In this document: piece by piece, positions 15,241 through 24,182 of the stretch | How positions within the stretch are numbered: the first letter of the stretch is position 1 | Layout of the letters: every line of letters starts with the position of its first letter | Notes under the pieces: generated by a model | Databases searched by the model: none | What the model saw: only the letters and a program-made list of their open reading frames with translations | What the model was told of the DNA's origin: nothing | Position numbers and translations under genes: made by a program | From: Verrucomicrobiota bacterium | Lineage (GTDB): Bacteria > Verrucomicrobiota > Verrucomicrobiia > Opitutales > Opitutaceae | Assembly: GCA_023443455.1 (NCBI GenBank) | Contig: JAEZUE010000007.1 | Span: 1 to 35,622, forward strand | Direction of reading: 5' to 3' | Length of the DNA stretch: 35,622 nucleotides

Positions 15241-18200
15241 TCAGAAGCTGAAGGTGTTGGTGAGGAACCACTCGCGGCTCGGCGCCACGCGGACCGTCGC
15301 CCAGGTGTAGCCGTCCGGCTGCACGGCAGTCGGGATGAGGCTGTCGTCGGCGAACAGGTTGCGCACGTTGAGCTGCACCTTCCAGTTGATCTTCTCGGTG
15401 AGCTTGCGCTCGTAGCTGACCCAGGTGTCGACGGAATCCTCTGACGGGCCGTAGTACGGCTGCGAGAGGTCGTAGCCGCCGTCGGCGGTCACCGGATAGC
15501 CGACAACCACCTTGTCCTGCCAGCGATACGCCGCGCCGATGCCGACACCCTTCAGGCGACCGGTGCTGAACGAGTAGTTGGTCATGACGTTGAAGCGCCA
15601 CTTGCGGATCTCGTCGGACTGGGTGCCCTCCTGCAGCTTCATCTTGGTGTAGTTGGCCTTCCACGGAGCGTAGACGTTCGGTCCGATGGCGGCACCGGCA
15701 CCACCCCAACGCGGCACCGCACCCGCAGGCGTGAACTCGCCTTCGAGCTCAGTGCTTCCGGGGGCAAGCAGCATCGAATCCATGTATTCGATGAACTCGG
15801 TCAGCGTCGCACCGCCGACGTTCACACGAGTGGCATTGGTCTTCGAGGCGTTGAACGCCAGGCGCCAGTTCGGCAACGGGTTGGCCGTGAGCTCGAACTC
15901 GTAACCCTTCGAGATCGTGTCGGAGGTGACGGCGAAGCCCTGCGGCGCGGTCGCCCCATACGAGGAGACGGTGTTCAGGGTCGGGGCGTACTTCGCCGGA
16001 TCGGACCGGTAGGTATCACGATCAACCAGGGCCGTGTCCGGCCCGAGCGGCGTGAAGTTCCAGGCCTCGAAGAAGCCTTTTCCGGCGAGCCATTTCTGGA
16101 TGTTGTTCCAACCGGTGATCGCCTCGTTCATCTTGGCGATGGCCTTGGCCTCGCCGGCCACGTATTCGGGGGAACCCTCCTCGTAGTTTTCCCACACGCC
16201 CGGCGAAACCTCGTGCTGGATGTAGCGGGGATACGCGTTGGTCCAGCGGTTGCGGTACAGCGGCTGGTTGGCGGAGTCCATCGTGTACGCACCCAGCTCA
16301 TACAAGAAGACGTTGCGCCAGTTCAGGCCGTTGGAGATGATGCCGCCTAGGGCGCCGCCGTTGGCCAGCGTCGCGGAGGTATTCAGCACCTTGGTCTCGT
16401 ACTTGACCACACGCACCGAGTACTTGCCGTCCTTGGTGGCGAGCAGCACGCCGTATTCCTTGGTCTCGCCACTGGGGTTGTCGATCTCGTTGCCGTAGAG
16501 GTCGCGGCGAACCGACGTGACGTCGAAGTTGCTCGATTTCGCGTAGGACAGGCTGACGTTGAGCGGCAGCGGGTCCTTCTTGAGGAAGCGGTTGAGATGC
16601 GCCACGCCCTGCCAGTTGAACGAGTGGCCGCTGGCCTCCGCGAAGTTGCGGTAGGTGTAGGGCTTGATCACGCCGATCTCCTCCTCGCTCAGGTTGAGCT
16701 GCATGCGCTGCGAGGGGATATTCTGCGCGGTGACATCCTTGGTCCGGATCTTGTCGTAGCGCCAACCGACGGTGCCGACGATCGCATTGTTCCACAGGAA
16801 GCCCTGGTAGGAGCCGGCGAAGGACTTGACGTCCTTCTGGAGCTTCTGGGCACGGGTCCAGGTCTCGGTATTCTCGCCGCCGGCGCCACGCAGGAGCTCG
16901 AGCGTGAAGTCGCGATTCCAGCCGCGGAGGTTGTCGAGATTCGAGGCCTGGGTCCACGGACCGTTGCCGATGATGTTCTCGAGGCTGTCGGGGCGCACCC
17001 ATTCGTTCCCGAAGGAGGCGACGTCGACGCCGGCTTTGGGCCGCGGATCGAAGACGAGGATCGGCGAGTCGGGCAGATCGATCACGGAGTCGATGCGCGG
17101 GATGTTGGCGCCCGCGGCCGACTCGCGGCTGGTGATCTGCGGACCGAGGTAGATCACCCCGGTGGCGACGCGTTCGTTGATGTTCGACGAGGCGCCGTTG
17201 GTGCCGTTCCAGTAGCCGGCCCATTCCTGGCTGTTGGCATACAGCTGCCAGGAGGTGTTCTCGACATAGTACTTCTCCTTCGAGTACACGCCGTTGAAAC
17301 GGTGCTTGCCGAGCAGCTTGATGAGGAACTTGTTGTCGGTGAGGTCGGAGACGCGCAGTTCGGCGAAGAGGGAGGCGCGCTTGTACTCGCGGTCGGTGAA
17401 CGTGCGACCACCGCTGCCGTTGCCGGTGACGAACGGGCGACCGAAGTTGGCGTTCTTGCCGCTCTCCTGGCCGAGGTAGTAGTCGTCGAAGTTCTGGGTC
17501 AGGTCGAGATAGAGGGTCGGCCCCCAACCGAGCAGGCCCTCGTTGCCCGAGGTGTTGCGCTGCCGGTCGTACGACAGGTTGATGCCGACGCGGTCGTCCC
17601 ACGCGGTCTGGGTAAAGTCGATGTTGTAGGCGGTCCAGCGCTGCCACTCGCTCTTGTTCGGGCCGTCGATCAGGTTGTTGTAGAAGTCGAAGACCGAGCG
17701 GTCGGTGAGGCTTTGGTCGCGGTAGCCGCCGTACTGCGCCAGCGGCAGGACGTTGCCGGAGGCATTGGCTCGGCCGGACAGACCGTTGAGGGTGTAAATG
17801 GCGCCGCTGAAACGCCGGCCCGGGACACCACCCGAGGCGCCGGTCTGGTTGCCGGCGCTGTTGAGCGCACCGGCGTTGATCCAGCCGCCGCGCACGTCGT
17901 AGACCGTGCCGGTGGCGCCGTCGATGGTGTAGTAGGGCTGCTGCGCGTTGACGATGCCGCCCATCCACGGGTTGTAGTTTACCGTGCTGGCATTTACAAT
18001 ACCGAAGCCGTCGCCCGCGACGACCCCGTCGTTGCGCTCGACCGCGTAGGGATCGGTGGCCACCGCACGACCGAGGCCGCCGAAAGGATTGACCGTGTCC
18101 TTGCCCCAATCGTCCTTGATCTGCTGGGCCGTCTTGGCCGGCAGATACCAAGCCGAGATCTTGTCGAACGGGGTGACCGTGCGGGGGCGGTTGGCATCAA

Positions 18201-19029
18201 TGTCGCCAGCCTCATACTTGACCTTGAAGCTGGTCTTGAAGGCCGGGTTATTGAAGAGCTTCGGGTCCCAACGCAGCGTCGCGTAGATGCGCTCGTCATC
18301 CTCGAAGGCGGGATCCTGGCGGAACTTCTCGTGGTCCCACAGGCCGGCCACGCGGATCGCGAGCACGTCGTCGATCAGCACATGGTTGTAGTTCAGGGTC
18401 GCGCGCTTGCTCCCGTAGGAACCGATGCGGGCCTCGGCCGTGCCCTTGTTCTTGTACATCGCGCTCTGGATCGTCGCGTTCTGGATGCCCGACGGGCTGC
18501 CAAGGCCGAACAGGAAGGAGTTCGGTCCGCGCAGTATGTCGATGCGGTCGACGTTGAACGAGTCCCACGGAATGTCGGACACGAAGTAGTCGCGGGTCAC
18601 GTCGGCCGCCGCCAAACCGCGGACGCGCTGCGCACTCTGCGGCGCACGGAGGTTTTCCACCACATCACCCTTCAGGTCGGAGTACGTGCCTTTCGTACCG
18701 CCGACTTCGGTGTTGGTGGTGTACTGGAGCAGCGAGCCGGCATCGGTCGCGCCGATGTCGTTCATCAGGTCCTTCGTGATGACCGACACGGCCGAGCCGA
18801 TATCCTTCAACTCGGTACGGATGCGGGTGCCGGCCAGCGAGTCGGTGGCGACATAACCCTTGTCCGATTCGGCGCTGACTTCGAACGGGCTGAGGATGAC
18901 GACATCATCCTCGCTCGCCGATGCCGCAGGAACAATGGACGGGGAGTCCGTGGGGGCCGTCTGCGCAAAGAGCGCAGGCGACAGCATCGCCGCAAGAGCA
19001 ACGACGCGGTGTCTCTTCTGTTTGATCAT
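15241..19029 (-). CDS. Large TonB-dependent outer-membrane receptor (Opitutaceae type), copy 2
   Basis: The 1262-residue product has a signal peptide (1-22, ending ALFAQ), the same VVILSPFEVSAE box at 43-54, and a plug domain with ELKDIGSAVSVITKDLM and RIDILRGPNSFLFGLGSPSG. A large barrel follows, ending in TFSF. N-terminal box, plug and C-terminus closely match copy 1. The barrel loops differ strongly, which suggests different ligands for a shared energy system. The start is the ATG at 19029, directly before MIKQKRHRV. It is transcribed alone: it has its own terminator, and 700 nt of upstream DNA carry three TACGAC-type boxes. Uptake of a plant-derived oligosaccharide is inferred from the neighbours; a metal or vitamin ligand is not excluded. 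There is no SusD-like lipoprotein next to it. Confidence 0.92.
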   Translation of the reverse strand: MIKQKRHRVVALAAMLSPALFAQTAPTDSPSIVPAASASEDDVVILSPFEVSAESDKGYVATDSLAGTRIRTELKDIGSAVSVITKDLMNDIGATDAGSLLQYTTNTEVGGTKGTYSDLKGDVVENLRAPQSAQRVRGLAAADVTRDYFVSDIPWDSFNVDRIDILRGPNSFLFGLGSPSGIQNATIQSAMYKNKGTAEARIGSYGSKRATLNYNHVLIDDVLAIRVAGLWDHEKFRQDPAFEDDERIYATLRWDPKLFNNPAFKTSFKVKYEAGDIDANRPRTVTPFDKISAWYLPAKTAQQIKDDWGKDTVNPFGGLGRAVATDPYAVERNDGVVAGDGFGIVNASTVNYNPWMGGIVNAQQPYYTIDGATGTVYDVRGGWINAGALNSAGNQTGASGGVPGRRFSGAIYTLNGLSGRANASGNVLPLAQYGGYRDQSLTDRSVFDFYNNLIDGPNKSEWQRWTAYNIDFTQTAWDDRVGINLSYDRQRNTSGNEGLLGWGPTLYLDLTQNFDDYYLGQESGKNANFGRPFVTGNGSGGRTFTDREYKRASLFAELRVSDLTDNKFLIKLLGKHRFNGVYSKEKYYVENTSWQLYANSQEWAGYWNGTNGASSNINERVATGVIYLGPQITSRESAAGANIPRIDSVIDLPDSPILVFDPRPKAGVDVASFGNEWVRPDSLENIIGNGPWTQASNLDNLRGWNRDFTLELLRGAGGENTETWTRAQKLQKDVKSFAGSYQGFLWNNAIVGTVGWRYDKIRTKDVTAQNIPSQRMQLNLSEEEIGVIKPYTYRNFAEASGHSFNWQGVAHLNRFLKKDPLPLNVSLSYAKSSNFDVTSVRRDLYGNEIDNPSGETKEYGVLLATKDGKYSVRVVKYETKVLNTSATLANGGALGGIISNGLNWRNVFLYELGAYTMDSANQPLYRNRWTNAYPRYIQHEVSPGVWENYEEGSPEYVAGEAKAIAKMNEAITGWNNIQKWLAGKGFFEAWNFTPLGPDTALVDRDTYRSDPAKYAPTLNTVSSYGATAPQGFAVTSDTISKGYEFELTANPLPNWRLAFNASKTNATRVNVGGATLTEFIEYMDSMLLAPGSTELEGEFTPAGAVPRWGGAGAAIGPNVYAPWKANYTKMKLQEGTQSDEIRKWRFNVMTNYSFSTGRLKGVGIGAAYRWQDKVVVGYPVTADGGYDLSQPYYGPSEDSVDTWVSYERKLTEKINWKVQLNVRNLFADDSLIPTAVQPDGYTWATVRVAPSREWFLTNTFSF

Positions 19030-19188
19030 TGGTCAGTAGTTTGGGGGTCTAACGCCGCTGTGTTTTCTCAACGGCGCCTGGGTGCTTGCTGCCTACTGTG
19101 TCGGAGGGGGGGCGAACAAGTGGGTTGGCAGGTCCGAGGAAGCGCCCGGGCCCCGGCACCCGCAAGGTGCCAAACGGCGAAGCCACAC

Positions 19189-19204
19189 TTCGACTTTAGT
19201 CGTA
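19189..19204. promoter_or_regulatory. TTCGAC-TTTA-GTCGTA box upstream of receptor copy 2
   Basis: This imperfect palindrome differs from TACGAC-N4-GTCGTA at one base and lies 160-175 nt upstream of the ATG at 19029. Position and similarity to the boxes at 14812 and 19444 suggest a shared regulator. Confidence 0.5.
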
Positions 19205-19311
19205 GGCGAAGCGCGGGGGAGACCGTTTTGCCCGTCGCAGCCCGCGCCCTTTCCGCAGCCACACCGAATTCTAGATACCACGGGCGCGGCACGACATCCG
19301 GAAACGGAAAA

Positions 19312-19348
19312 GGGCGCCAGCAACACCCCAAATTGGCTGCTGGCGCCC
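19312..19348 (-). terminator. Hairpin between the response-regulator gene and receptor copy 2
   Basis: GGGCGCCAGCA and TGCTGGCGCCC form a perfect 11-bp stem with a 15-nt loop. On the minus strand TTTTCCGTTTCC follows. It would end transcripts from the kinase/regulator operon, although it is almost 400 nt past the regulator stop. A small RNA ending here is an alternative. Confidence 0.6.
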
Positions 19349-19420
19349 CAACGCAACACATGGCCAAGCTATAAGCCATGCATCGGCTGCGATCCCGGCC
19401 GCACCGCGCGCCCGACTCAA

Positions 19421-19459
19421 ACCAGCGTTGGTCGAAGATTCGTTACGACGTTGGTCGTA
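19421..19459. promoter_or_regulatory. Two TACGAC-type boxes in tandem upstream of receptor copy 2
   Basis: The box at 19444-19459 is perfect: TACGAC, GTTG, GTCGTA. A second, weaker one (ACCAGC, GTTG, GTCGAA) begins 23 bp before it at 19421, about two helical turns away, and has the same spacer. Such phasing fits cooperative binding of a dimeric regulator. They lie about 390-430 nt before the receptor start, on the far side of the hairpin at 19312-19348, so they could instead serve an unseen transcript. Confidence 0.5.
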
Positions 19460-19731
19460 GTGAGGAACGGGTGGACGATGAGTGATGGGGCGACCCTTTC
19501 CGCCCGTCGGGTGCGAGCTTGCTCGTACCGCAATTCGGTTCAGTTGGATTTGAGCCGGAGGCAGCGGCTCAGACCTGCCGGGTCCAGTCGGAGACGTGGA
19601 CCGACGGGCCGGCAGGCCCACCCGATCGCAAGGAATGGCGGGCGTGAAGCCCGCCCCACCACCGGAAACCCCACCCACCGCCCACCAACTACAAAATTCC
19701 AAATTCGAACTTCCAACTTCCAACTACCCCT
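19460..19731. other. Non-coding DNA downstream of the response-regulator gene
   Basis: No gene is visible. A small hairpin GGCGGGC/GCCCGCC lies near 19639-19657. An AT-rich stretch of short direct repeats (AACTTCCAACTTCCAACTAC and variants) ends at 19729 next to the regulator stop. The latter resembles the low-complexity intergenic stretches seen in this bacterial group. Confidence 0.4.
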
Positions 19732-20370
19732 TCACTCCAGATGGATGATGCCGCGTTTCACCCCGGCAAGCACCGCCTGGGTGCGGTCGGCGACACCGAG
19801 CTTCGAGAGAATGTTGGTCACATGCACCTTCACCGTCGACTCGACGACATTGAGGGAGACGCCGACCTCCTTGTTGCTGAAACCGCGGCCGAGCAGCGTG
19901 AGCACCTCGAGTTCGCGGGCCGAGAGCTGGGAGGACAGGCGGCTCGCCAGCCGTCGAGCCGCCTCGTCGGGCACGACCTGCTCCCCGGCGTGCACCCGCC
20001 GGATCGCCTCGAGCAGGACGGTGAGCGAGGCCTCCTTGCCGACGAAGCCGCAGGCTCCGGCATTGAGCGCGGCGGCGATCTCGTCGCCGCTGGCGTAGTT
20101 GCTCAGCACCAACACCCGCGCGCCGCCGGCCTCCTTCTTGAGCGCGGCGATCGTCTCGATGCCGCTGCGCTTGGGCATCCGCAGGTCCATCAGCACGACA
20201 TCTGGCTGGTGGCGGCGGTAGAGCTCGCCCGCCTCGAGTCCGTCCTCGGCCTGGGCCACAACCTCCATGTCGGGCTGGTTGCCGATGGCGAAGGACAGGC
20301 CCATCCGCACGATGATGTGATCGTCGACCAACAGGACGCGGATCTTCTTGGATTTGTTTTCCGATGGCAT
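19732..20370 (-). CDS. NarL/FixJ-type response regulator
   Basis: The 212-residue transcription regulator pairs with the kinase gene 2 nt upstream. The receiver domain (about 9-125) has the acidic pair Asp16-Asp17, phospho-acceptor Asp62 in VVLMDLRMP, Ser90 and Lys112. The C-terminal LuxR-type helix-turn-helix (about 148-208) has the typical LSARELEVLTLLGRGFSNKE and STVKVHVTNILSKLGV segments. Phosphorylation should promote dimer binding to DNA. Its target may be the receptor promoters or the xylan enzymes, but this is inference; the TACGAC boxes could be its sites or those of another regulator. The ATG at 20370 follows the kinase stop, with GGAG about 12 nt upstream, and indicates translational coupling. 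Confidence 0.95.
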   Translation of the reverse strand: MPSENKSKKIRVLLVDDHIIVRMGLSFAIGNQPDMEVVAQAEDGLEAGELYRRHQPDVVLMDLRMPKRSGIETIAALKKEAGGARVLVLSNYASGDEIAAALNAGACGFVGKEASLTVLLEAIRRVHAGEQVVPDEAARRLASRLSSQLSARELEVLTLLGRGFSNKEVGVSLNVVESTVKVHVTNILSKLGVADRTQAVLAGVKRGIIHLE

Positions 20371-20372
20371 GG

Positions 20373-23300
20373 CTAGGTTTTCTCCGGTTCCGGTCCGGGC
20401 ACGGCCACGACGATCGTGGTGCCCTGCCCCGGGCTGCTGAGGATTTCGACGGTGCCGCCGATCTTGGCGGCGCGGTTGCGGAAACTCGGCAGGCCCAGAT
20501 GGCGCCCGCCGGCGACGACGACCGCCGCGGGATCGAACCCGCGGCCGTCGTCGGAAATCGAGAGGCGAATCCCCCGCGGGCCGAACACGAGCAGAACCCG
20601 CACCCGCCTCGCCCCGGCATGCTTGACCACGTTGGCGAGGGCCTCCTGCGCGATGCGCAGCAGGTGATGCTCCGTCGCCGGATCGATCCTACGCGGCTCG
20701 CCCTCGACCTCGACGGCGGCGAAGCCGGGCTCGGGCGCGAGCTGGGCGACGACCCGCCGAAGGGCGCTCTCGAGATCGCCGGACTGGAGGGCCGGCGAAT
20801 GCAGCCCCTGCACCGCGTGGCGAAGCTCGTTGCGGCAATATGCCACCATGCCCAGCGCCGCGCCGAGACCCCGGCCCATGTCCGCCGGCCGTTCGGCCAG
20901 GCCGGCGGTGGTCTCGAGCTGCAACGCGAGGCCGGCAAACCCCTGTTCGAGGCTGTCGTGGATCTCCGCGGCCAAACGATTCCGCTCGGCGAGCGTGGCG
21001 TTGACTTCCGTCTCCTCGCGCAGCCGCCCCATCGCCGCCCGCAGCTCGCCGGTACGTTCGTCGACCTGCCGTTCCAGGTCGGCCATGCGCACCCGGTGCC
21101 GGTGCGCGGAAAACCGGAAGGCCGAATACAGGAGGAGGAACGCTGCCAACGGATACGAGGCGTAGGCGGACCAATGCCGATACCACGGCGGGGCGACCGC
21201 GAGACCGTAGGTCGACACTCCGCCCACGGGCCCGAGGTCGTCGACCATGCGCACCGCGAGCGCATAGGTGCCCTCGCGCAGATCGGTCAGGAAGACCGAG
21301 GACCCGGCGCTCGCCCGCACCCAGGCCCCGTCGTCGAGCCGGTATTCATACGAGACCGGCCGCGGCAGCGCGTGGCTGCCGGCGAAGAAATCGAGCTGGA
21401 GACTGTTGCGCGCGTAGTCGAAGCGGCCCAGCTCGGGCAGGCGAGCCCTCGAAAGGGGGATGCTCGCGCCGGTCCGCGCATCCAGCAGGCCCACCAGCAC
21501 CGGCCGCGACCGAGCGACCGGCCCGTCGCTCGACGGAGCCACCAGACGGAAGAGGCTGCTTCCCGTGGAAGCCCACACCCCGCCACCGGCGGGGCACTGC
21601 ACCAGCGGCGTCGCCTCGTTGAGGCCGGCGTAGCTCGCGAAATCCGCTTCGTAGGCCCCATCGCGTTCCCGCGCCAGGAACAGCCCCCTATCGTGGGACA
21701 CCCACACGTTGCCCTCCGCATCGCGGGCGAGGCGCTGGATGTAGTAAGGGGATCGCGCGAAGAGCGTCTGCAACTCGGGCGCCTCGACCGGTGCGAGCGT
21801 ACGATCGTCGAGGATCATCGGGACCTCCCCCGAGCCGCAGAGCAGGACCCTCGAACCGAGCACGCTGACGTTGACCCAGCTGGGCTCGTTCCACGCGAAG
21901 CGCTCGATCACGCGCACCTCGAGACGTCCGCCGTCGAAGCCGACCCGGGCGACACGGTTCAGCCCGAGTTCGAGCCAGGCCCCGGAGTGGGCGGCGTGAA
22001 CGAGGTATGGATACCCGATTCCGGGGACGCGCGGCGCGCATTCCGCCCAGCCCGCGTCTCCCCGGCGCAGCACCGTGATGGCGTCGGTGCCGAGGACCAG
22101 GCACGTGCGGTCGTCGAGCGCGACCAGCCGAGCGACGTGCACTCCGGTCAGCAGACGATGAACACTCCCGTCGGGATCGACGACGAACACACCGTCGCCG
22201 TTGCCGATCAGCAGACTGTCGCCCAACGAGGCCAGGCCCCACCCTCCGTTGTACGGCTGCCCGGGCAGCAGACGGAAACTGCCGCTGCGTTCGCCCCGCT
22301 CCGGAACGGCTTCGTAGATCCGCCCCCCCGATCCGATGACCGGCCCGCCCCGCCACATGGCGACCTGGGGCCAGTCCACCGGCAGCCCCTGGTCGCGACC
22401 GAAGGTCGTGAACGGCTGGCCGTGCAAAATCTTCAGGACCCCACGGTCGGTCGCCGCCCACAACACGCCGGGCTCCCGGCTCTCCAGCGCGCCCACGTCG
22501 CGATAGTCCGCCCCGTCGAACGTGCGCAGGATCGCCCCCGCCCGGTCGATCGTCACCACACCGTATCCGGCAATCGCAGCCGCAAACCCGCCTTCCGGGA
22601 GTTCGACGACGTCCGTGACCGGCCCCGGGAAATAGCCCGCCTGCCCGCGTTGCACCGGCACGATTCGGCCATCCTGCAGGACCAGGAGCCGACGGTTGGC
22701 CGTCGCCAGAAGCAGCGCGTCGCGGCCATCGCCGGCTGCGCCCCCGATGGCGGGAACCCCGTCGATGCCGAGATCCGCCCGCTCCAGCGCACCGCTGTCG
22801 ACCGCGAGCTGGAACAGGCCGTCGTCGAACGTCGAAACCATGATCCGCCCACCCAGCGGAAACACGCACGACACCCCGGGCAGCCGGAAATAGGAATACG
22901 CACCGTCGGCCCGGCGCCGGAACACCACGCCGTCGAGAGCGCTGAAATACACCCCGGAGTCGACACAGAGGATCCGCGTGAAATTGCAGGACCCCACCCA
23001 TTTGGGCGCATCATCCGGCACGAGCGAAACGGGACGCAACACGCCGTTCTCCTGGGTCCGGAACACGCCCCACGAACCGAAGGCCCCGTAATAGATCTCG
23101 CCGTCGGAATCGGCGACCACCCGCCGGAAAACCAGCCCGGGGACATTCTCCCGCCATGCCCGTTGCCACGAGGCGTCGTTGAGCACGAAAAATTCCCCCT
23201 GTTGCGCCACCGCCACCCGGCCAAACGAATCATGGAGGAGCTGCAGCCCCCGCGACGAACAGCCGATCTCCTCGAGCGGATAGAAACGGGTCAGCGGCAC

Positions 23301-23462
23301 GCCCGCCACCGCGGATTCCGCCGCGCCGACCGCCCCGCCGGGCCCGAAAACGCCGCCGAGAACGCCCAGCGCCCACAGCCCACCCGCGACCACGCTTCGG
23401 CGGAAAATGCCGCCGCAGAATCGCACGGAACAAGGGGGGAAAGCCGGGCCGTCAGTACGCAT
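20373..23462 (-). CDS. Beta-propeller/Y_Y_Y sensor histidine kinase
   Basis: This is an inner-membrane sensor kinase of 1029 residues. A signal or anchor segment lies at about 21-48. A long periplasmic part (about 55-670) has repeated blade-like motifs such as GVLWAATDRGVLKI and GNVWVSHDRGLFLARE, the two-component regulator propeller type. A Y_Y_Y-like domain (about 680-763), one transmembrane segment (about 764-784) and a coiled coil (785-815) follow. The HisKA_3 domain has His835 in AEIHDSLEQG. The ATPase domain has the N box QEALANVVKHA (Asn944), DDGRGF (971-976) and HLGLPSFRNRA. This architecture matches the sensor half of hybrid polysaccharide sensors of Bacteroidetes, which bind glycan fragments, but the regulator is a separate NarL-type protein. 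The ligand is unknown; xylan oligosaccharides are likely from context. The start is the ATG at 23462, without a clear ribosome site. Confidence 0.93.
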   Translation of the reverse strand: MRTDGPAFPPCSVRFCGGIFRRSVVAGGLWALGVLGGVFGPGGAVGAAESAVAGVPLTRFYPLEEIGCSSRGLQLLHDSFGRVAVAQQGEFFVLNDASWQRAWRENVPGLVFRRVVADSDGEIYYGAFGSWGVFRTQENGVLRPVSLVPDDAPKWVGSCNFTRILCVDSGVYFSALDGVVFRRRADGAYSYFRLPGVSCVFPLGGRIMVSTFDDGLFQLAVDSGALERADLGIDGVPAIGGAAGDGRDALLLATANRRLLVLQDGRIVPVQRGQAGYFPGPVTDVVELPEGGFAAAIAGYGVVTIDRAGAILRTFDGADYRDVGALESREPGVLWAATDRGVLKILHGQPFTTFGRDQGLPVDWPQVAMWRGGPVIGSGGRIYEAVPERGERSGSFRLLPGQPYNGGWGLASLGDSLLIGNGDGVFVVDPDGSVHRLLTGVHVARLVALDDRTCLVLGTDAITVLRRGDAGWAECAPRVPGIGYPYLVHAAHSGAWLELGLNRVARVGFDGGRLEVRVIERFAWNEPSWVNVSVLGSRVLLCGSGEVPMILDDRTLAPVEAPELQTLFARSPYYIQRLARDAEGNVWVSHDRGLFLARERDGAYEADFASYAGLNEATPLVQCPAGGGVWASTGSSLFRLVAPSSDGPVARSRPVLVGLLDARTGASIPLSRARLPELGRFDYARNSLQLDFFAGSHALPRPVSYEYRLDDGAWVRASAGSSVFLTDLREGTYALAVRMVDDLGPVGGVSTYGLAVAPPWYRHWSAYASYPLAAFLLLYSAFRFSAHRHRVRMADLERQVDERTGELRAAMGRLREETEVNATLAERNRLAAEIHDSLEQGFAGLALQLETTAGLAERPADMGRGLGAALGMVAYCRNELRHAVQGLHSPALQSGDLESALRRVVAQLAPEPGFAAVEVEGEPRRIDPATEHHLLRIAQEALANVVKHAGARRVRVLLVFGPRGIRLSISDDGRGFDPAAVVVAGGRHLGLPSFRNRAAKIGGTVEILSSPGQGTTIVVAVPGPEPEKT

Positions 23463-23586
23463 GTGGGGTTTCGGGAACGTGCGGTTCGTTGCCGGGAACG
23501 TAAAGGCACATCGCCCACCCCGCCCTACTACTTAAGTCGAGGTTTGGCGGCGGAAGTCCGAAATTGAAGTTGTGGAAAGGAGGTTC

Positions 23587-24182
23587 GGCGCCACGCCCGT
23601 CCGGCATGCTCACGCGTGGCGCAGGCGTCCCTGCCTGCGATCTCCGACTCCCGCCCGCTCCCCGACCCAAGTCCAACTTCACCGGCACGAAGGCCGGCGC
23701 CACGCCCGTCCGGCATGCTCACGCGTGGCGCAGGCGTCCCTGCCTGCGGTCTCCGATTCCCGCCCACACCCCGACCCAAGTCCAACTTCACCGGCACGGA
23801 GGCCGGCGCCACGCCCGTCCGGCATGCTCACGCGTGGCGCAGGCGTCCCTGCCTGCGGTCTCCGATTCCCGTCCGCTCCCCGGCCCAAGTCCAACCTCGC
23901 CGGCACGGAGGCCGGCGCCACGCCCGGTCCGGCATGCTCACGCGTGGCGCAGGCGTCCCTGCCTGCGATCTCCGATTCCCGCCCGCTCCCCGGCCCACGT
24001 CCAACCTCGCCGGCACGGAGACGCCCGGTCCGGCATGCTCACCCGTGGCGCAGGCGTCCCTGCCTGCGATCTCCGACTCCCGCCCGCTCCCCGACCCAAG
24101 TCCAACTTCACCGGCACGGAGGCCGGCGCCACGCCCGGTCCGGCATGCTCACGCGTGGCGCAGGCGTCCCTGCCTGCGGTCC
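23587..24182. repeat. Tandem array of six 109-110 bp repeats
   Basis: The unit, marked by GGCATGCTCACGCGTGGCG, begins at 23603, 23712, 23821, 23931, 24032 and 24142. Spacing is 109, 109, 110, 101 and 110 bp; the short one lacks about 9 nt of the GGCCGGCGCC segment. The last copy breaks off after the core. Each core contains a hairpin GCAGGC/GCCTGC. Because 109 is not a multiple of three, the same peptide appears in turn in all three frames, which produces overlapping open frames that are not genes. The array fills most of the divergent gap between the kinase and por genes. Confidence 0.92.

Noticed and set aside
6822..23567. Very long plus-strand frames (about 925-1285 codons) opposite GH115, both receptors and the sensor kinase
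   Set aside because: They are Arg/His/Gly/Val-rich mirror frames of GC-rich genes with clear domains on the minus strand. None has a recognisable motif of its own.
23587..24182. Repeat array considered as CRISPR
   Set aside because: The units are about 110 bp with near-identical sequence throughout and no unique spacers. No cas gene is in the window.
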